Shown here in pieces: positions 32,340 through 45,217 of a stretch of DNA of 64,000 nt. Source of the DNA: Cristatella mucedo (taxonomy: Eukaryota > Bryozoa > Phylactolaemata > Cristatellidae). Position 1 is the stretch's first letter. Each line of letters starts with the position of its first letter. The stretch is from positions 6,438,501 to 6,502,500 of the forward strand of contig WPIO01000013.1 in assembly GCA_009760855.2 (NCBI GenBank). Reading direction: 5' to 3'. The notes under the pieces are model-generated. The model worked only from the letters and a program-made list of their open reading frames with translations, was not told the DNA's origin and did not search any database. The position numbers were made by a program, and so were the translations under genes.

Positions 32340-33245
32340 CGAGATGGTTATTCAGCAGCGTTCGATACTATTGATCACCGAGTCATTCTTAAGCGTCTTT
32401 CCTATCGCCTGAGCGTCACTGGTACTACCCTGCACGGGTTTAAGACCTATCTCAGTAGGAGACTTCAGAGCATAATTTTCAACTGGCAACAATCATCCCA
32501 GGAGACCCCCGTGGGCTCTGTGCCTGGTCCAATTCTTTTCGCAAGTAATACTCTTGCATCTTATAGATGTAATCGCTTTACATGATATAGGCTTTTATTT
32601 ATATGCATATGACACACCTATTCTTTGATCCATCTCAGCCTTTCAACGCGTCAAAATCACTTAACTCCCTTGCTGCATGTTTTAGTAAATATCACAATTG
32701 ATGAAGCCAAGTTTCTCTAACGAATGGCTACAAAACCAACGAATTACTTTTGGGCAAGCCTAGTAATGTAAGAAATTGGGAACCCGTCGCTTAATAAATG
32801 GGCTCGACCAGCCTACCTGTGGTAGTATTTGTACACAATCTGGATGTACTTTTCCATGGTTACCTTTCGCCATAGGGCCACACCAGCTCCGTATTCAAGC
32901 TATTTTCATGTACACAAAATTGAAAACATTCGGGCCTACTTAGACAGATACCACATCCAATTTAGTTCATGCATGTGTGATATCCAATGTCGACTTCTGC
33001 AGCTCACTACTTGCTGGTCTTCCTGCCTGTGCAATGCGAAGCTTAAACTTGGTGACACAGTCAGCAGTTCGTCTGTCTGACGGAAATATTGAAGTTGCCA
33101 CATCGCACCACTTCCGGCCGACCTGCACTGGCTTCCCATCAGCGAGCCTATTGACTTGAAAGTTTTGTCACTCACTTTTCACAGGTCTTTTCCTCCTCCC
33201 GCTCCTACTCAGCCCAACTACTCGTCCCAATCAGGCTAGGCGTCG
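32340..33245 (+). mobile_element. Decayed LINE-A relic
   Basis: Counterparts of AFDTIDHRVILKRLSYRLSV (32350-32415), the GSVPGP-FFASNTL region (32515-32545), LVHACVISNVDFCSSLLAGL (32960-33020) and LHWLPI-EPIDLKVLSLTF (33125-33180). It faces the minus-strand LINE-A copy that follows. Confidence 0.65.
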
Positions 33246-33264
33246 TACTGCCCGCTCTTCTGAC

Positions 33265-34724
33265 ATAATAATAATAATGCACTTGATAAAGTGCCCTCCG
33301 AGAACTCAATCTCTTTCTAGGCGCTTTACATTTGCTGCAAAGGGAAATGCGATTGAATGGTGAGTAATATCATGCTTGATAAACAACATGAATAACAAGG
33401 TTAGGGGTGACATGCACAGGGTCAGCATGCAAATGTGGTTAGTGGCAGCATGCACAGTGTCAGCACGCATAAGCACATGAAGAACAAATCAGAGGGATCC
33501 ACTAAATGCTGCACTAAATAGTTGTGTTATTAAGTTCTTTTTAAATGCGGTCAAGTCAGGGGATGTTCTAACGCAAGTCGGGAGTGAGTTCCAGGCTTTG
33601 GGAGCATGCGAACTAAGGCATGATCTCCAAAGGATTTGAGGTGTGTACGACGTATTGGTAGACTGTTGGATTCCGAAAAGCGGGTGGTACGATGCTTGGC
33701 TTTGTGGGGGAGTAGATCTGAAAGATAGGCTGGAGCCAAAGAATGAAGTGACCTAAAAGTAAGCGACAAAACCTTGAAGTCGATCCGTTGCTTGACTGGT
33801 AGCTAGTGCAGGTCGGCGAGAAGTGGTGTAATGTAGCAACTGCGATGCTCACGACAGACAAGCCTAGCTGCAGAGTTTTGCACCAGCTGCAATCGCCAGA
33901 TTGCACATGTCGGTAGGCCAGCAAGCAGTGAGTTACAGAAGTCAAGACGGGATGTCACAAATGCATGGACCAACTTAGACGTGGTCTCCTTATCTAAACA
34001 AGCCTAAATTTTAGCAATGTTATTTAGCTGAAAGTAGGCAGACTTGACTGAGGAGCTGTTGTGGTCGTCTAACGATGGGTCACTTTGGAACATGACACCT
34101 ATATTTCGAGCTAATTTAACAGGAGATATGCTGGCAGAGCCAATTTTGAGCTTCAGCCTTTCCAATTTCTGAATCACACTGGGTTTGCCCATAACTAGTA
34201 AGTTAGTTTTACCATCGTTTAGTTTTAGAAAATTTGCTGCCATCCATGTCTGGATGTCATCAATACAAGCAGCAAGTGAGTTGAGAGAATTCGAGGTGCT
34301 CGAAGGCTGGGAAGGATCAAAGCAAAGGTACCACTGAGTGTCATCCGCATAGGAGTAAAAGCCTAGATTGTGCTTGGCAATCACATCAGCAAGAGGGAGA
34401 GTATAAACCGTGGAAAGAACCAGACCTAGCACGGAGCCCTGAGGTACCCCTTATTTCAGAGGTTCCTCTGATGATCTTTGTCCACTCACGTCAATACTCT
34501 GGAGTCCTCCACTGAGATAGGACCTGAACCACTGCAGAGCAGTGCCATTGATGCCCAGGCGAGATGAAAGGCACTCTAGAAGAACTTTGTGATCGATGGT
34601 ATCAAAAGCTGCCGAAAGTTCGAGCAAAACTAGCATAGACACTCTACCCATGTCTGCATTCCTAAGTAGGTCGTTGTACACCCTAAGCAATGCTGACTCT
34701 GTGGAGTGATTAGCTCTAAAGCCA
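33265..34724 (-). mobile_element. LINE-A copy, 5'-truncated
   Basis: The 3' end is an ATA run plus TTGATAAAGTGCCCTCCGAG. The body matches the copy at 7.65-8.75 kb but reaches further into RT. The 5' side ends at a (GACAGA)n array near 34725. Confidence 0.8.
33551..34690 (-). pseudogene. LINE-A reverse transcriptase fragment
   Basis: From high to low coordinates: LRVYNDLLRNADMGRVSMLV, LLELSAAFDTIDHKVLLECL (palm motif), WFRSYLSGG. A stop then falls just before the GVPQGS motif. The frame resumes with SYADDTQWYLCFDPSQPSST (catalytic YADD), WMAANFLKLNDGKTNLLVMG and LARNIGVMFQSDPSLDDH. The C-terminal part near 33769-33551 (LTFRSLHSLAPAYLSDLLPH) is in a different frame after small indels. Confidence 0.8.
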
Positions 34725-34940
<216 letters not shown>

Positions 34941-34949
34941 TCTCTGAGA

Positions 34950-35735
34950 AGGGTACGGTACAAATGTCTCAATTATTTTTGTTAGTAGGTATAGGAAGGT
35001 AGGGCATACACGAAATGCGACGTGAGTTGTTTGTCAGTCTTAAGCAGCCTAAACGACGACGGCTCGGTGCAGCTGAAAAATCGTTATCTGAATCTAAGCT
35101 TTTTCCGTTTTAGTTTCCGCTCACGTGCCTTCCGCTCACGTGCCTCCGTTGCTCTTGCGACGGTTTACAAGGACTCGGCAACAGGAAGTGAATGCCAGCT
35201 GACCGTATTGAGCTGCAACATTGTCTAACGTTTACATGGCTCTGTCTACTCAACCTGTAACTCCGTATCGTTGGTTTCTGAGCGCACCCGGAACGATTTC
35301 ATCTTCGCGTAGCTCGGCAGCAGCGACTCTACACAAGTGCCTGAATACTCGGGTGCGGCGTCTGCCCGGATGATTTGGCTCGGCCTTCTTGCTGCATCAG
35401 ACCTAGTGGCGCTGCTTCGTAATTAGATACCGTAGTTTTTAATTCTAGCTAATCTGCCGATGATTAGTTGTTTTGAGACATCAGATTCCCTTCCGGTGCG
35501 GAGGCTAGGGTATGAATTAGCCGACTTTCGGATGGTCACGGAGGAATGAATGCCGGTTCAGCTCCGGCATGCCGTCTGGGCAAGAGAATTGCTGACCTCC
35601 CACCCATGGAGTAGTGTGCAAGCAATCGCTCGCCTGAACTCTTTGTAATATCAAGCGCACTCATTAAAACGCTTGGGCCTATTTGGCAGATGTCTCTGAA
35701 AGAAACCAAACTATCGGGAGAGAGTGATTGAAGGG
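34950..35735. other. No recognised feature
   Basis: Single-copy-looking DNA with a direct duplication of CTTCCGCTCACGTGC near 35117-35150. The ORF at 35022-35228 is unrecognised. Confidence 0.3.
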
Positions 35736-36233
<498 letters not shown>

Positions 36234-36239
36234 TTCCAG

Positions 36240-37940
36240 TAGCCGGGGATTCCGGGATGAGAAGTGGCCGATATGCCCAGAGCCCGACTCTTGGTTAAGA
36301 GGAGCGAGTTGTCTGCTGCCTCTACAGGTGCTAGTTGAACTGACCGCGCATAGCTTTCGTTGCAGGTGAAGTCAGTAGCCAGCTGTAGTTGTGTCGACGT
36401 CCATCTGATGGACAAGCCCATTCAGAGACGCCTCCTCGCTTACATTGCATTAGCGATAAAGGCACCGGCAGCAAGCCAATTATGTTCAAGGAGCGTTCGA
36501 GTTCCCTGGCCCAACAAGGGCAGAAAAATAGGAGCTCTCGCATTTGCTCATCCGGCTAGCATTTAGTGCCGCGGTGAGGCAGTCGCTATGGATGCAGCGC
36601 CGAAAGCAGCGGCTGCTGCCTCGACTTCTCTTCTTACTCGTAAGAGACACACGACAGCTGACAGTGCTCGCGAGATAGCCGATTGCATTCTCACTTATCG
36701 CCCCACAAAGTGCTCCAGCACGGAACCGTATTTCGCATTCATATATAACTCGGTCCAGGGACGACCGAAGCTCAACATTTCGTAGTGGAGCTCTCATGTG
36801 TCAATACAGTGGAGTTGGGCGATCGCATACATCATCTGTCCACCACATCCGGGGGAGGGAGGTTATTCAGCTGTACATATATTTGAGAATGAGCTGTCGA
36901 GCACGGGCTCGGACACTCGTCGCGTTTACCCAATGCTAGCTTTCAGGGAACGCGAGGCTTGTCGAGAACTACATTCGCTCGACGAGCTATTAGCTATGTA
37001 CACACACAATTGGCAGGCTACCAGAGTAGCACGGCTGTGCTTCGGCCATATCAGTCTTGAGTGCCGTTAGCTCACTAGAGGCCTCTTCAACTAGGGTACT
37101 CCTGTTGATTTCGACAGAGATTGATCTTTCATATGCCAAGTCTATCGCCCACACTAACGGACTTGTTCAGCACAACTTTATACTAGCTCATTATAAGCAT
37201 CAACTGCTCATGGAATCGGAATGCTTCTGCTGGAATGGAAATGCACTGCCCACGGTATAGTGAGTTATGGGAGCATTGCTTGCCTCCACTGTCTGAGCAG
37301 AAGCAGTGGGTACCGAGGTCGCAGGTGCTGTGCCCAAGGACGATGCCGCATAATCGCCTTTCTTTCATACGTAAGCAAGTCTATTGCGGGTGCTACTCAT
37401 TACGCAAACCCAGCTGCTTGTTCAGCCACTTTATGCATTTATTCGTCGTTCTGTCACCTTATTGGTAAGTGCTTTGTGTCGCTAGAATCATTAGTCCTAT
37501 TGCACTGGTGGCTAACAATCAATAACATCAGCTTTGTGGGATCGTCCCCTAGCTAGAGGTGACTTTTTTCGATGCCAGTAGTCCCACAGGAGCCGGCCTC
37601 CGGTCGCTCATCATTTTGGAATGACATAGCCCAGGTGTGAGTGGATTCATCAATGCACCTCATCAGACAGAGCGAACTTTCACAAAACAACTGAAGTTTC
37701 AAGTACCACGACAGCAAGATGTCGCATCTGCATGAGACAATCACATCAGCTACTGCTACTATTAAATTGTAATGGCCTTGACCAGTGGTTGGTCAGCGAT
37801 AAGCCATTCACATTCGGAGCAAGAATTTTCATTTTTAGCTGGCACAACTGTTAACTAACTTCGCTGTAATACTATCAATGCTAGGTACCAAAGTTTCAGG
37901 TCATCCCTTTGCAGGCCTTAAAAAAGAATTGTGCAACCGT
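36240..37940. other. No recognised feature
   Basis: Ordinary-composition DNA with several short ORFs on both strands (for example 36486-36797 minus and 37221-37556 plus). None shows a family signature. Plus-strand donors such as TATTG/GTAAGTGC at 37462 exist, but no exon chain could be built. Confidence 0.3.
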
Positions 37941-38541
37941 AAATGCACTTTAATGCGAACGATACTAAATTGGCACTAACAATGCAAAGAGTCCGAATAC
38001 GATGGCCCATCAACGGGCAGAAAGGCGTAGTTGTCGGGCATGGCATCGGCATACGTCGTCTTTTATGCAACCGAAGTAAATAAGAACAAAAAAGTTACGC
38101 TGCTGCTCAGCTCGTTTGTGGGCCTCGTGGAGTGGGTCCGGGTTACACAGCCGGGCGGTAAAGCGCTGGGAAGGCCATGATCTGGGGCAAGTGGCACAAG
38201 TTCCAGACAAGACCGGAAGTGATTGCATCCGTGCACCGATGGCTTCACCTTCGGGAAAGTCGGGAAGAAAAGCGCAGCCGGCGACTTCGGCTGGCTCGGC
38301 CGGTCCGAGGTCCGTAGCTAAGACGACGATTGCTGCTGCTAGACAGAACGCAGTAAGCAATGCTGCACCTTGACGGCCACACTTGCTCGATGGAGCTGTA
38401 CAACCGTGCGATAGCGAAGCTATCCGTGCCACCAGTCGCACAGCACATCGCACTAAAAAGACGAGCCTGTTTGGCCACGTCCCATCGGATCCCAAGGTTC
38501 GGCTGGCAGTCTTTACTGGACAGGAACGACAGGGCCGCTGC
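37940..38541 (-). other. Probable 3' UTR of the Ig receptor gene
   Basis: This is non-coding sequence directly after the stop. On the minus strand an ATTAAA hexamer occurs near 37950, and an AATAAA lies further on near 37440. Either could serve as a poly(A) signal, and I cannot tell which is used. No clear repeat is recognised here. Confidence 0.3.
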
Positions 38542-39416
38542 TCAGGGATTACCATAGTAGCAGTAAACACCGTTCTGTGTCACATGCTCGGGCCTCGACC
38601 CATGCATCGCTGTATACCCGTCTGATTGGCGGCTAGCAGATGAGTCATCATCAGTGTCCTGAGGCCTGCGGCGATGCTGCTGCTGCTGATAGGGCGGATG
38701 CAATGCTGCGGCGGCTGGTCCTCTAGCAGCACAGCTGTCCGAGTAGTATGGCGCCGCAGCTCCGCCGCCCGCCGGCCACGAGCACATGCCCTCGCCCCGG
38801 GGAATGGCCGACGGGCCGAGCAGCGCAGCGGCTGCGCCGGGATGCTGCTGCAGCAGCAGTGGTGACGCCGCCGCTGGCACCGATGACTGCACCAGCTGCA
38901 GCTGTTGCTGCTGCTGAGCAGCTAGCGGTGCAGAGCTGCCGCCGCTGCCGGACCCGCGATCCGTCGGTTGGCCACTGCCGCCGACTCCTGCGGGCCACGT
39001 GGGTCGAGGCTGCGTCGCACCGGGTCGCGAAGCACCGTCCAATACTCCAGCTGCCGCCGCTCCGCCCAGCTTTTTCTGGTGTCGCCACTTCGCCTTGACG
39101 GCGCGATGCTCGCGCTTCCGCTTGTTCACGGCGTAGATGACGGCGGCCGAGGCGAGCAGCAGCACGACGCAGGGCACGGCGATAACAACGGCCAAAGTGG
39201 CCGAGTACGACCCGAACACTGTGGTGAGCCACGACGTGGACGACGGCGTTGTTTGGGCGTCCGACGGCTCGCCATCGGCAGCGCTGGCCGGCCGATCGTC
39301 GGCCCCGCCACTGGACTCTGCAAAAGTCGTCGGACTAAGGAAAACCGACAGGGCTTGTGCAGTGGTGGTGGTGGTGGTGGGGGCAATTCCGTGTCGCGGA
39401 AGTGCTGTCGCAAGGG
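38542..39416 (-). CDS. Ig receptor exon 6: stalk, transmembrane helix, tail, stop
   Basis: The last coding exon covers residues 284-574. It opens with a Thr/Ser/Pro-rich stalk including PTTTTTTAQ, followed by a transmembrane helix (ATLAVVIAVPCVVLLLAS and AAVIYAV, about 356-380). The basic stop-transfer NKRKREHRAVKAKWRHQKK comes next. The 194-residue tail is rich in Ala, Gly, Pro, Ser and Gln, with two short Gln runs. It ends in a Tyr-rich segment: a YTAM motif (551-554, YxxM type, the consensus for PI3-kinase p85 SH2 binding) and YCYYGNP before the TGA. The acceptor at 39417-39418 follows a pyrimidine-rich stretch; 39404 is an alternative start that also fits phase 1. ORFs on the opposite strand here are shadows of this GC-rich exon. 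Confidence 0.8.
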
Positions 39417-39600
39417 CTTGTCCAGGGACCGCGAGAGAAGGCAGACGAACAGCGGAGGTCGCAGCAGCAGAGCACGGGCAAGGCGCGTGCTTGAGGGCAG
39501 GCAAGCACAGTACAGGCCCGCTTGCGATCGAGTGGGCGTGGGCGAGACGCAGCGACGCTGGAACGCGGACGGCACGCTACAACGGTCTGCCTGTTCGTAC

Positions 39601-39883
39601 CGTGCCGCACGCTCAGGAAGGCAGTGCGATAGAGCGGCTGCTCCGACGAAGAGACACTGCACAGGTAGTGGCCGGCGTGCTGTGTCGAGACGGCTCGTAT
39701 GGTCAGCTTCCCGATGAACTGGCCGGAGGAGCGCACGTCCGTGTTGCTGTAGAAATTGGACCTCACGTGCCACCACGTGCCGCTGAGCCCGTACTCGCTG
39801 CTGAAGGCTTGCGGCAGGCCGATGGACGTGTCAACGAGCCGATCGTCCTCTGCGGTGTCGTCTCCGATTTGCTGCTTGTACCA
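39601..39883 (-). CDS. Ig receptor exon 5: second half of Ig domain 2
   Basis: A 283-nt exon entered in phase 0 through the acceptor CTCTCGCTCGCAG, starting TGG TAC AAG (Trp190-Tyr-Lys, C strand). It carries the remaining strands, including GKLTIRAV and the F-strand motif HAGHYLC with Cys264, then a G strand (YRTAFLSVR). The frame stays open upstream to 39970, but this acceptor restores normal Cys-Trp spacing. The donor chosen is GTACGA at 39600 (phase 1), which is weak. An alternative donor at 39580 paired with an acceptor at 39490-39491 would also keep the frame. Confidence 0.75.
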
Positions 39884-40739
39884 CTGCGAGCGAGAGGAAG
39901 CCGCAAGCCTGTCCAGTTGGTGCCCCGGATCGCTGCTGCTGCTACTTAATGCACACTGCACGTCGTGCCGCTAGGTCGACGGCACCGGAAAAAGGGCGTG
40001 TGGCCTGAGACGAATCGGGGAATACATATCAAGGCCGTAGACCTAAAGATTACCGAACCCAGTGGAGTACTGTCTCTGAAGCTCAATTCGGAGAATGGGT
40101 ACAATGCAGTGCTCCACAATCGCACAAAAAGGTCAGCAACAAAGCACACGATAGAGACGGCAGACTGAGCTTCGAGCGGACCGAGAGGAGCAGGGACTGA
40201 GAGATGTGAGCCGATGACAAGCATCTGCGCCACGTGGCTGCCACGGCAATGATGGCTGCAACTATGTGCAATAGCTCTTCGACATGCCTGCTCTCACACC
40301 GGGTAATCAAGGTGGCCTCGCCTAGCCTACTCGCCCGGCAATAGCCCTTTGGATGGCACGAAAATGAAAGGGCAACTTGCTCTGCCCAGTCCAATAACAC
40401 TAAATACTGCTTTCATACGACCGAGCCAGGCTTCTACCTGCTCAGGGGAGGAAAATGAGAGTGACGTGGAGGAGAAACCGCACAATCGACAGTCAATGCA
40501 GTGAGTGGGAAAAGAGCCACTGGAGCTGGAAGGCGTCGGCTCACCGACTGCATCCTTATGCGATAATGAGCTCCCCCAAATCGACTTCTTTGTAGATAAT
40601 GGGTACTGGCTTCTGGCTAGTGGCATGCAGGCCGGCCGGTTAGAACAGGCTGCAGTCGAAGCAGCACGGACTGAGTAAAACGCACCTTTAGACGGAGAAG
40701 GATTCGGATTTACAAGACTGACCGCGGCATCTCGGTCAG

Positions 40740-40740
<1 letters not shown>

Positions 40741-40770
<30 letters not shown>
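40741..40770. repeat. Short (CT)n tract
   Basis: CT units in intron 4 of the Ig gene. Confidence 0.9.
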
Positions 40771-40936
40771 ACTGTATCTCAGTCTATCTCTCTCTTATAC
40801 TGAGATCTCAGTCTATCGGTCTGTTCGATTTTTCCGGCCATGTTGAAGCCAAAGGATATACACCGAAGAGTTACAGGCGGAGGACATTTTTTCCAACCAT
40901 GTTTAAGCCAAAGGATATGCACTGCAGTACGCTTAC

Positions 40937-41055
40937 CACAACGCCCGGTATGCTGACTAGTCCTCTAACGTGGCATTCCAGCGTTACTTGCTCACCAGCT
41001 GACACGGTTTTGTTCGACAGGTATGGGGCAACAATGCTGTAGATGATGGAGTTGC
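40937..41055 (-). CDS. Ig receptor exon 4: first half of Ig domain 2
   Basis: A 119-nt exon, phase 1 at entry and phase 0 at exit, encoding residues 150-189. It ends NKTVSAGEQVTLECHV then RGLVSIPGVV, which has the A'/B-strand pattern of an Ig domain with Cys177. The acceptor has a long T-rich tract ending GTTTTTAG, and the donor is GTAAGC. Asn164 sits in an N-glycosylation sequon (NKT). The domain continues in the next exon, where Trp190 follows 13 residues after Cys177, which is normal spacing. Splitting an Ig domain between the B and C strands is a known intron position in some families. Confidence 0.75.
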
Positions 41056-41419
41056 CTAAAAACGGTCAACAAAAACAGCAAAACGGTTCAAATTGCAGGT
41101 CAGCTTGCATTCATTATATAATCGAGACAAAAAGCACTTACATCAAACCAAGTTGAGAGGCAATGCTCACTGCCCAAACATTCCTAGTGGCATGGACATC
41201 ACCCAACGCCGGCTGCTTAACCGGACCATGAAAGTGAGCTAGCGAGAGAAGTTCCAGCTGCCGGCTGCTCGTACAGGACTTGAAATGCACCACTGCAGCA
41301 CTGTGATCATGCTCTGGCAGCTCAACTGTGCTTCCAGAGGGCGACCAAGATGCCAAGAGAGTATACAATCTGCATACGCTTTCGTGATCGGGCGGCTTCT
41401 GTTGCTCTTAACTAGAAAG

Positions 41420-41570
41420 ATGGCTTTTATCGTCATTCAATTTGAGAAATGCTGTCAACATCCAAGTGCGATTGTCAATAATGTATGCAGCAAGGGAGTT
41501 GAGACAGTTTGACGTACCGGATGACAAGGAGGGAGCACAGGCACGTCGAAAAAAATCATCTGCTGAAAGA
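41420..41570 (-). mobile_element. Small LINE-A relic in intron 3
   Basis: TTTATCGTCATTCAATTTGA, ACATCCAAGTGCGATTGTCA and AGCAAGGGAGTTGAGACAG parallel the antisense of the FLKLNDDK region of LINE-A. Confidence 0.55.
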
Positions 41571-42634
41571 AATGAAAGCTAAAGGTTGATCTATTAGAGC
41601 ATTGGCCGCAGGCATTCGCCAGCCAGGCTTCGGGGTGCTGCTAGCTGGGGGGGGGGGGGGAGTGGTGTGACGTCACGTTGCACTCTCTGGCTCAGAAATA
41701 ACACCGGTGCAAAAAAACAAGGTTCAGCATAGGGCAGCAGGGGATGCTCGGTAGCCCGTGTCAGCTGAGGAAGACGGATTGAGTAGGCTATCTGCGGCTG
41801 AGACGGAACTGACCAAAGTTTGTGAGTTTTACTCCAGTGGAAATAATGGTCGCTCATCAGCGCAAACGAACTGAGTAGAAAAAAAGAAGACGAACACAGG
41901 AAAGGGGGAGACAAGAGTGCATCAGAAGACTGGGCGGTGAGAGGTTGACATGAATCATGCCTGGGAAGCTACCTGGTGCTCGATCTGATTCGCTAGAGGA
42001 ACGTCGTGTTTGCAGTGCCTGAATTCTGGCCTCTAGCAAGAGTACACATAATTGTACATAGCTATGGGTACATAATTTATATACATTGAAGGTAATAGGG
42101 GCCAGAGAGCTCACGTGCACACACAGGCAGCTACACGAACGTTTTTTTTAACCCACATCTATCGCCAGATTGGCATGCTCTGATAAGCAAAGTCAAAGTG
42201 AAAAACCCTTTAAGAAAGTGTGCATGTGCATTGTGCAAAACAGGCACGCTCACTGTCCACGTGCCTTCACGGAAGATGATTGCAAGGAGCAGGAGCCACA
42301 AACAAGCTACTTAGTGGCTGCACGTGGGTGTGTGGGTTACTCATCAAAGTATCCGGCTGCAAAGTTAAGCAATGGATGGACACAGGCATAGTACGACAAT
42401 AGAGGTCGTGCAAGATTGACAGAGAGCCCGAACGGATGCAAAAAGGGGGGTGAGTGCCAACAACTTCAGCAGACAAGCCCCCTCCCACCCACCGCTACTA
42501 ATTAAAGTGAGAAAGTCGTCACGTCACGTGGCAAGGTGGTAAACTTTCGTCAAGCGACAAGATGGCTTACCGCTGCCTTCCGTTACGGAACTATGACTCA
42601 ACGAAGCGAGTCCAAAGGCAGTGAGCTGCCTCCT

Positions 42635-42755
42635 AGCGTAGGGGTAGAAAGGTGCTCGCACCTTCAGGTCGTGAGTTTTAGTCTTTCAGCAGACAATCCT
42701 TGATTGCCAGCTGCAAGCAGTGAGAGTCGCTCAACGCTCATCCGATGCTATATAA
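42635..42755 (+). mobile_element. Decayed type I SINE in intron 3
   Basis: CCTAGCGTAGGGGTAGAAAG, a weak B box (GTGAGTTTTAGTCTTTC), and a body with GCCAGCTGCAAGCAGTGAGA ending GCTATATAAATAAATATGC. Confidence 0.55.
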
Positions 42756-42763
42756 ATAAATAT

Positions 42764-42790
42764 GCTATATATATATATATATATATATAG
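42764..42790. repeat. (TA)n microsatellite
   Basis: TA units directly after the SINE tail. Confidence 0.9.
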
Positions 42791-43657
42791 ATGAGGAGGT
42801 CGAATTCGCTGACTTTATTCGCCCTCCTTATTGGCACCCAGGGACACGCTACCCTAGTGCTGGCTGCTGCTGGCCAGGTAAAAACTAAACCAGTCTGAGC
42901 CATTTAGGCTTAGACGATGGCAAGCGGCTGGTACAGCACACCGGACGAGAGGTGGCACCACAGCATCTTCATCTATCACTTTAATTTGGCAGTGGAAGTG
43001 CACGGAGGGATGCCCCCGCATGCACGTGCAAGTGTGCACAATCGTATGCATGCGTGACAGGAGTGCCAATCCCAGCAAGATCTTGGTGCTTAGCCTAGTG
43101 ATCCAGCGATAAGAAGAGGTTCGCCGAGACCAATCATTTTCTGCAACAGCTCAGTGGCCAGCTTTCCGGTAATGTTCTAGTGTACTGGTGGCTGGAGTCA
43201 GTTAGTCTGATGGAGGGGTGGAGGGGTGTATCTAGCCGAGTGCTCCATTAGTTACCCCGAGCTTATTAATTGGGCTCGGGTCCGTACCGAAATTGCAAAA
43301 ACAAACCCGAGGACGAGGTCGAGTTTCCTCTGGTTGCACGATCAATAATTAGGCCAGTTAATTTCGTACACAGGCCAGGGCACAGGCACATGTAGGAATC
43401 ATTCTGTGGCTGCTGCCGAGTTGAGAGTCCTGGCAGCATCCTAAAACAACTCGGAAGTTGGGAATGGGAGTGGTGCCCAGAGGAATGACAGGAAACACGA
43501 CAGGATGCAACGACCGGTTCGCAGGGAGACTGTCGGCATCTGACCATATGAATTGACGTTAGCAGCACACAAGGCAGGTTCAGTTGATCAATCGCAGCAG
43601 CTGATTCGAAGGAAGAGAGGGGGGCTTGAACTACTAGTATAGTTCACACATAACCGC

Positions 43658-43664
43658 GCGCGCG

Positions 43665-43710
<46 letters not shown>
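43658..43710. repeat. (CG)n(CA)n microsatellite
   Basis: CGCGCGCG then CACACA units in intron 3. Confidence 0.95.
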
Positions 43711-43712
<2 letters not shown>

Positions 43713-44439
43713 ACAGGCTCACTCACTCTGGATACTGATGGCTCGAGGGTAAGGGATGCCGCAGAGGCTGCTGCCACGACCACGGCTCAGGGCCGACCAG
43801 ACAGCAACGAGCAATCGGCCGGAACTGGGGCAAAAACGTCGGGGGACACAGACAGCCTAGGCACGAGCAAACGCCGTGCCCCGGAGACACTCGTACGCGA
43901 CGCAACTCCGCGGATCCTTTCTCGTTTAACAACGTTCCTTGGGGATAGTTACAGCACCAACAAAGCACACGGATGAGTGGGGTGCCACATCGGGCAGCCA
44001 GCTCTCAGCCCCCCCCCCCCCGTGCCATCGCACGTAGGTGGGGGGTCAGCTTCTACCTGCTCGTCGAATCCAACGAGTGGCCACAGTGCACCTGAGTGCT
44101 GCTGCTGCTGCACCGACAAGATGCCCCCTCTTCCCAAGCAAATTGGGCCGCAATCGAAGGCAGGGGCTCGGCAGGTGGCCAGGTGAGAGCACAGGTGGCT
44201 GCCGACCGCAGTGTTGCTAGCATACCCTCAGGATTACCGCCGGAAGTGCAGAGCCGGAAGTGCAGAAGGTCGCGCTGTACTCGCGAACAAGAAGGGGCAC
44301 CTGTGTTCTCCCCCCTCTATACCTACACACAGGCTGGCCACTGCTTCAGCTGCTCGACGTGTCAGGTTGCGATGACGATTGGTTCCCCGGAGTCTGGCAC
44401 AATGCCTGGCTTGCCATCTTAACCGCAGCACTTTTCGAC

Positions 44440-44459
44440 GGGGGGGGGGGGGGGGGGGG
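44440..44459. repeat. Poly(G) tract, 20 bp
   Basis: Uninterrupted G run on the plus strand (C run in the Ig gene transcript), intron 3. Confidence 0.9.
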
Positions 44460-45157
44460 CACCTGACCCACCTCTACTGAGAAGCAGCTGTAAGCTGGGC
44501 AGCAGGCAGCTGCTCCAGCTTCCGGTGAATGTCGGCTTGCCACACCACAAGGTGACCAGTCCTAACATCCGGTGGCAGCCAGCGTCCTGTCCTGCTGCTT
44601 ACGGCAGGCATCCAAACCACTCCGGGTGGCAGGCTGCAGGTGGCTGCTGCCGACTCACCAAGATGTCCTTGCCCACCTTTTCACTAAGTGTATCTTCCTC
44701 GAGGGGGGCAGGGCAGGATGCAGCTCTCGCCTGTCAATACCGCAGGGCGACTGAGCTGACAGGGCTCGGTGGTGTCCTCGGCTTCACACGTGCCTGACAT
44801 CTCGAAGCTCCTATCGGGCCACATTAGGGACCTCGTTGGTTCCGACCAGCCGGTCTGGACCGAGGCCCGAGCCGGCAGGGCAGCGGGTGACACGGTGCCA
44901 TGCGGTTCGAATGGCCCGCCGGCTGCTGCATTCCTCACTCACTACTACGGTGGCTCGAGGCAAATTCCTCCGGCACATGGAAACCGTGCCAGGCAGGGCA
45001 AGTCTGACCAGCTAGGCTGCAGGAGGGCCACTATTCATGTCTCTTTCTCTCTCTCCCTTGCAGCAGCTAGCCCAGGCCGTCGGCAGGTCGCTCGACGAAC
45101 TCGAGTGACCGGGAGCACCATCGGGGCACCGCTCATCATGAGCAATGACCAATGCCT

Positions 45158-45159
<2 letters not shown>

Positions 45160-45214
<55 letters not shown>
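45160..45214. repeat. (CT)n microsatellite
   Basis: Pure CT run in intron 3. Confidence 0.95.

Positions 45215-45217
<3 letters not shown>

Noticed and set aside
38968-39949. Plus-strand ORFs of 249 and 270 codons opposite the Ig exons
   Set aside because: Shadows of GC-rich minus-strand exons; the minus strand has Ig motifs, a transmembrane helix and splice sites.
39884-39970. Upstream extension of Ig exon 5 (open frame with its own possible acceptors)
   Set aside because: It would insert about 29 residues between the B-strand Cys and the C-strand Trp; the CTCTCGCTCGCAG acceptor restores normal spacing.
41138-41368. Minus-strand ORF ending at a good GTAAGTGC donor
   Set aside because: It would enter the next Ig exon in the wrong phase, has no Ig pattern, and lies beside a LINE relic.
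43723-43968. Minus-strand ORF ending at a GTGAGT donor in intron 3
   Set aside because: Its exit phase does not fit the known exons and no Ig or other domain is visible.
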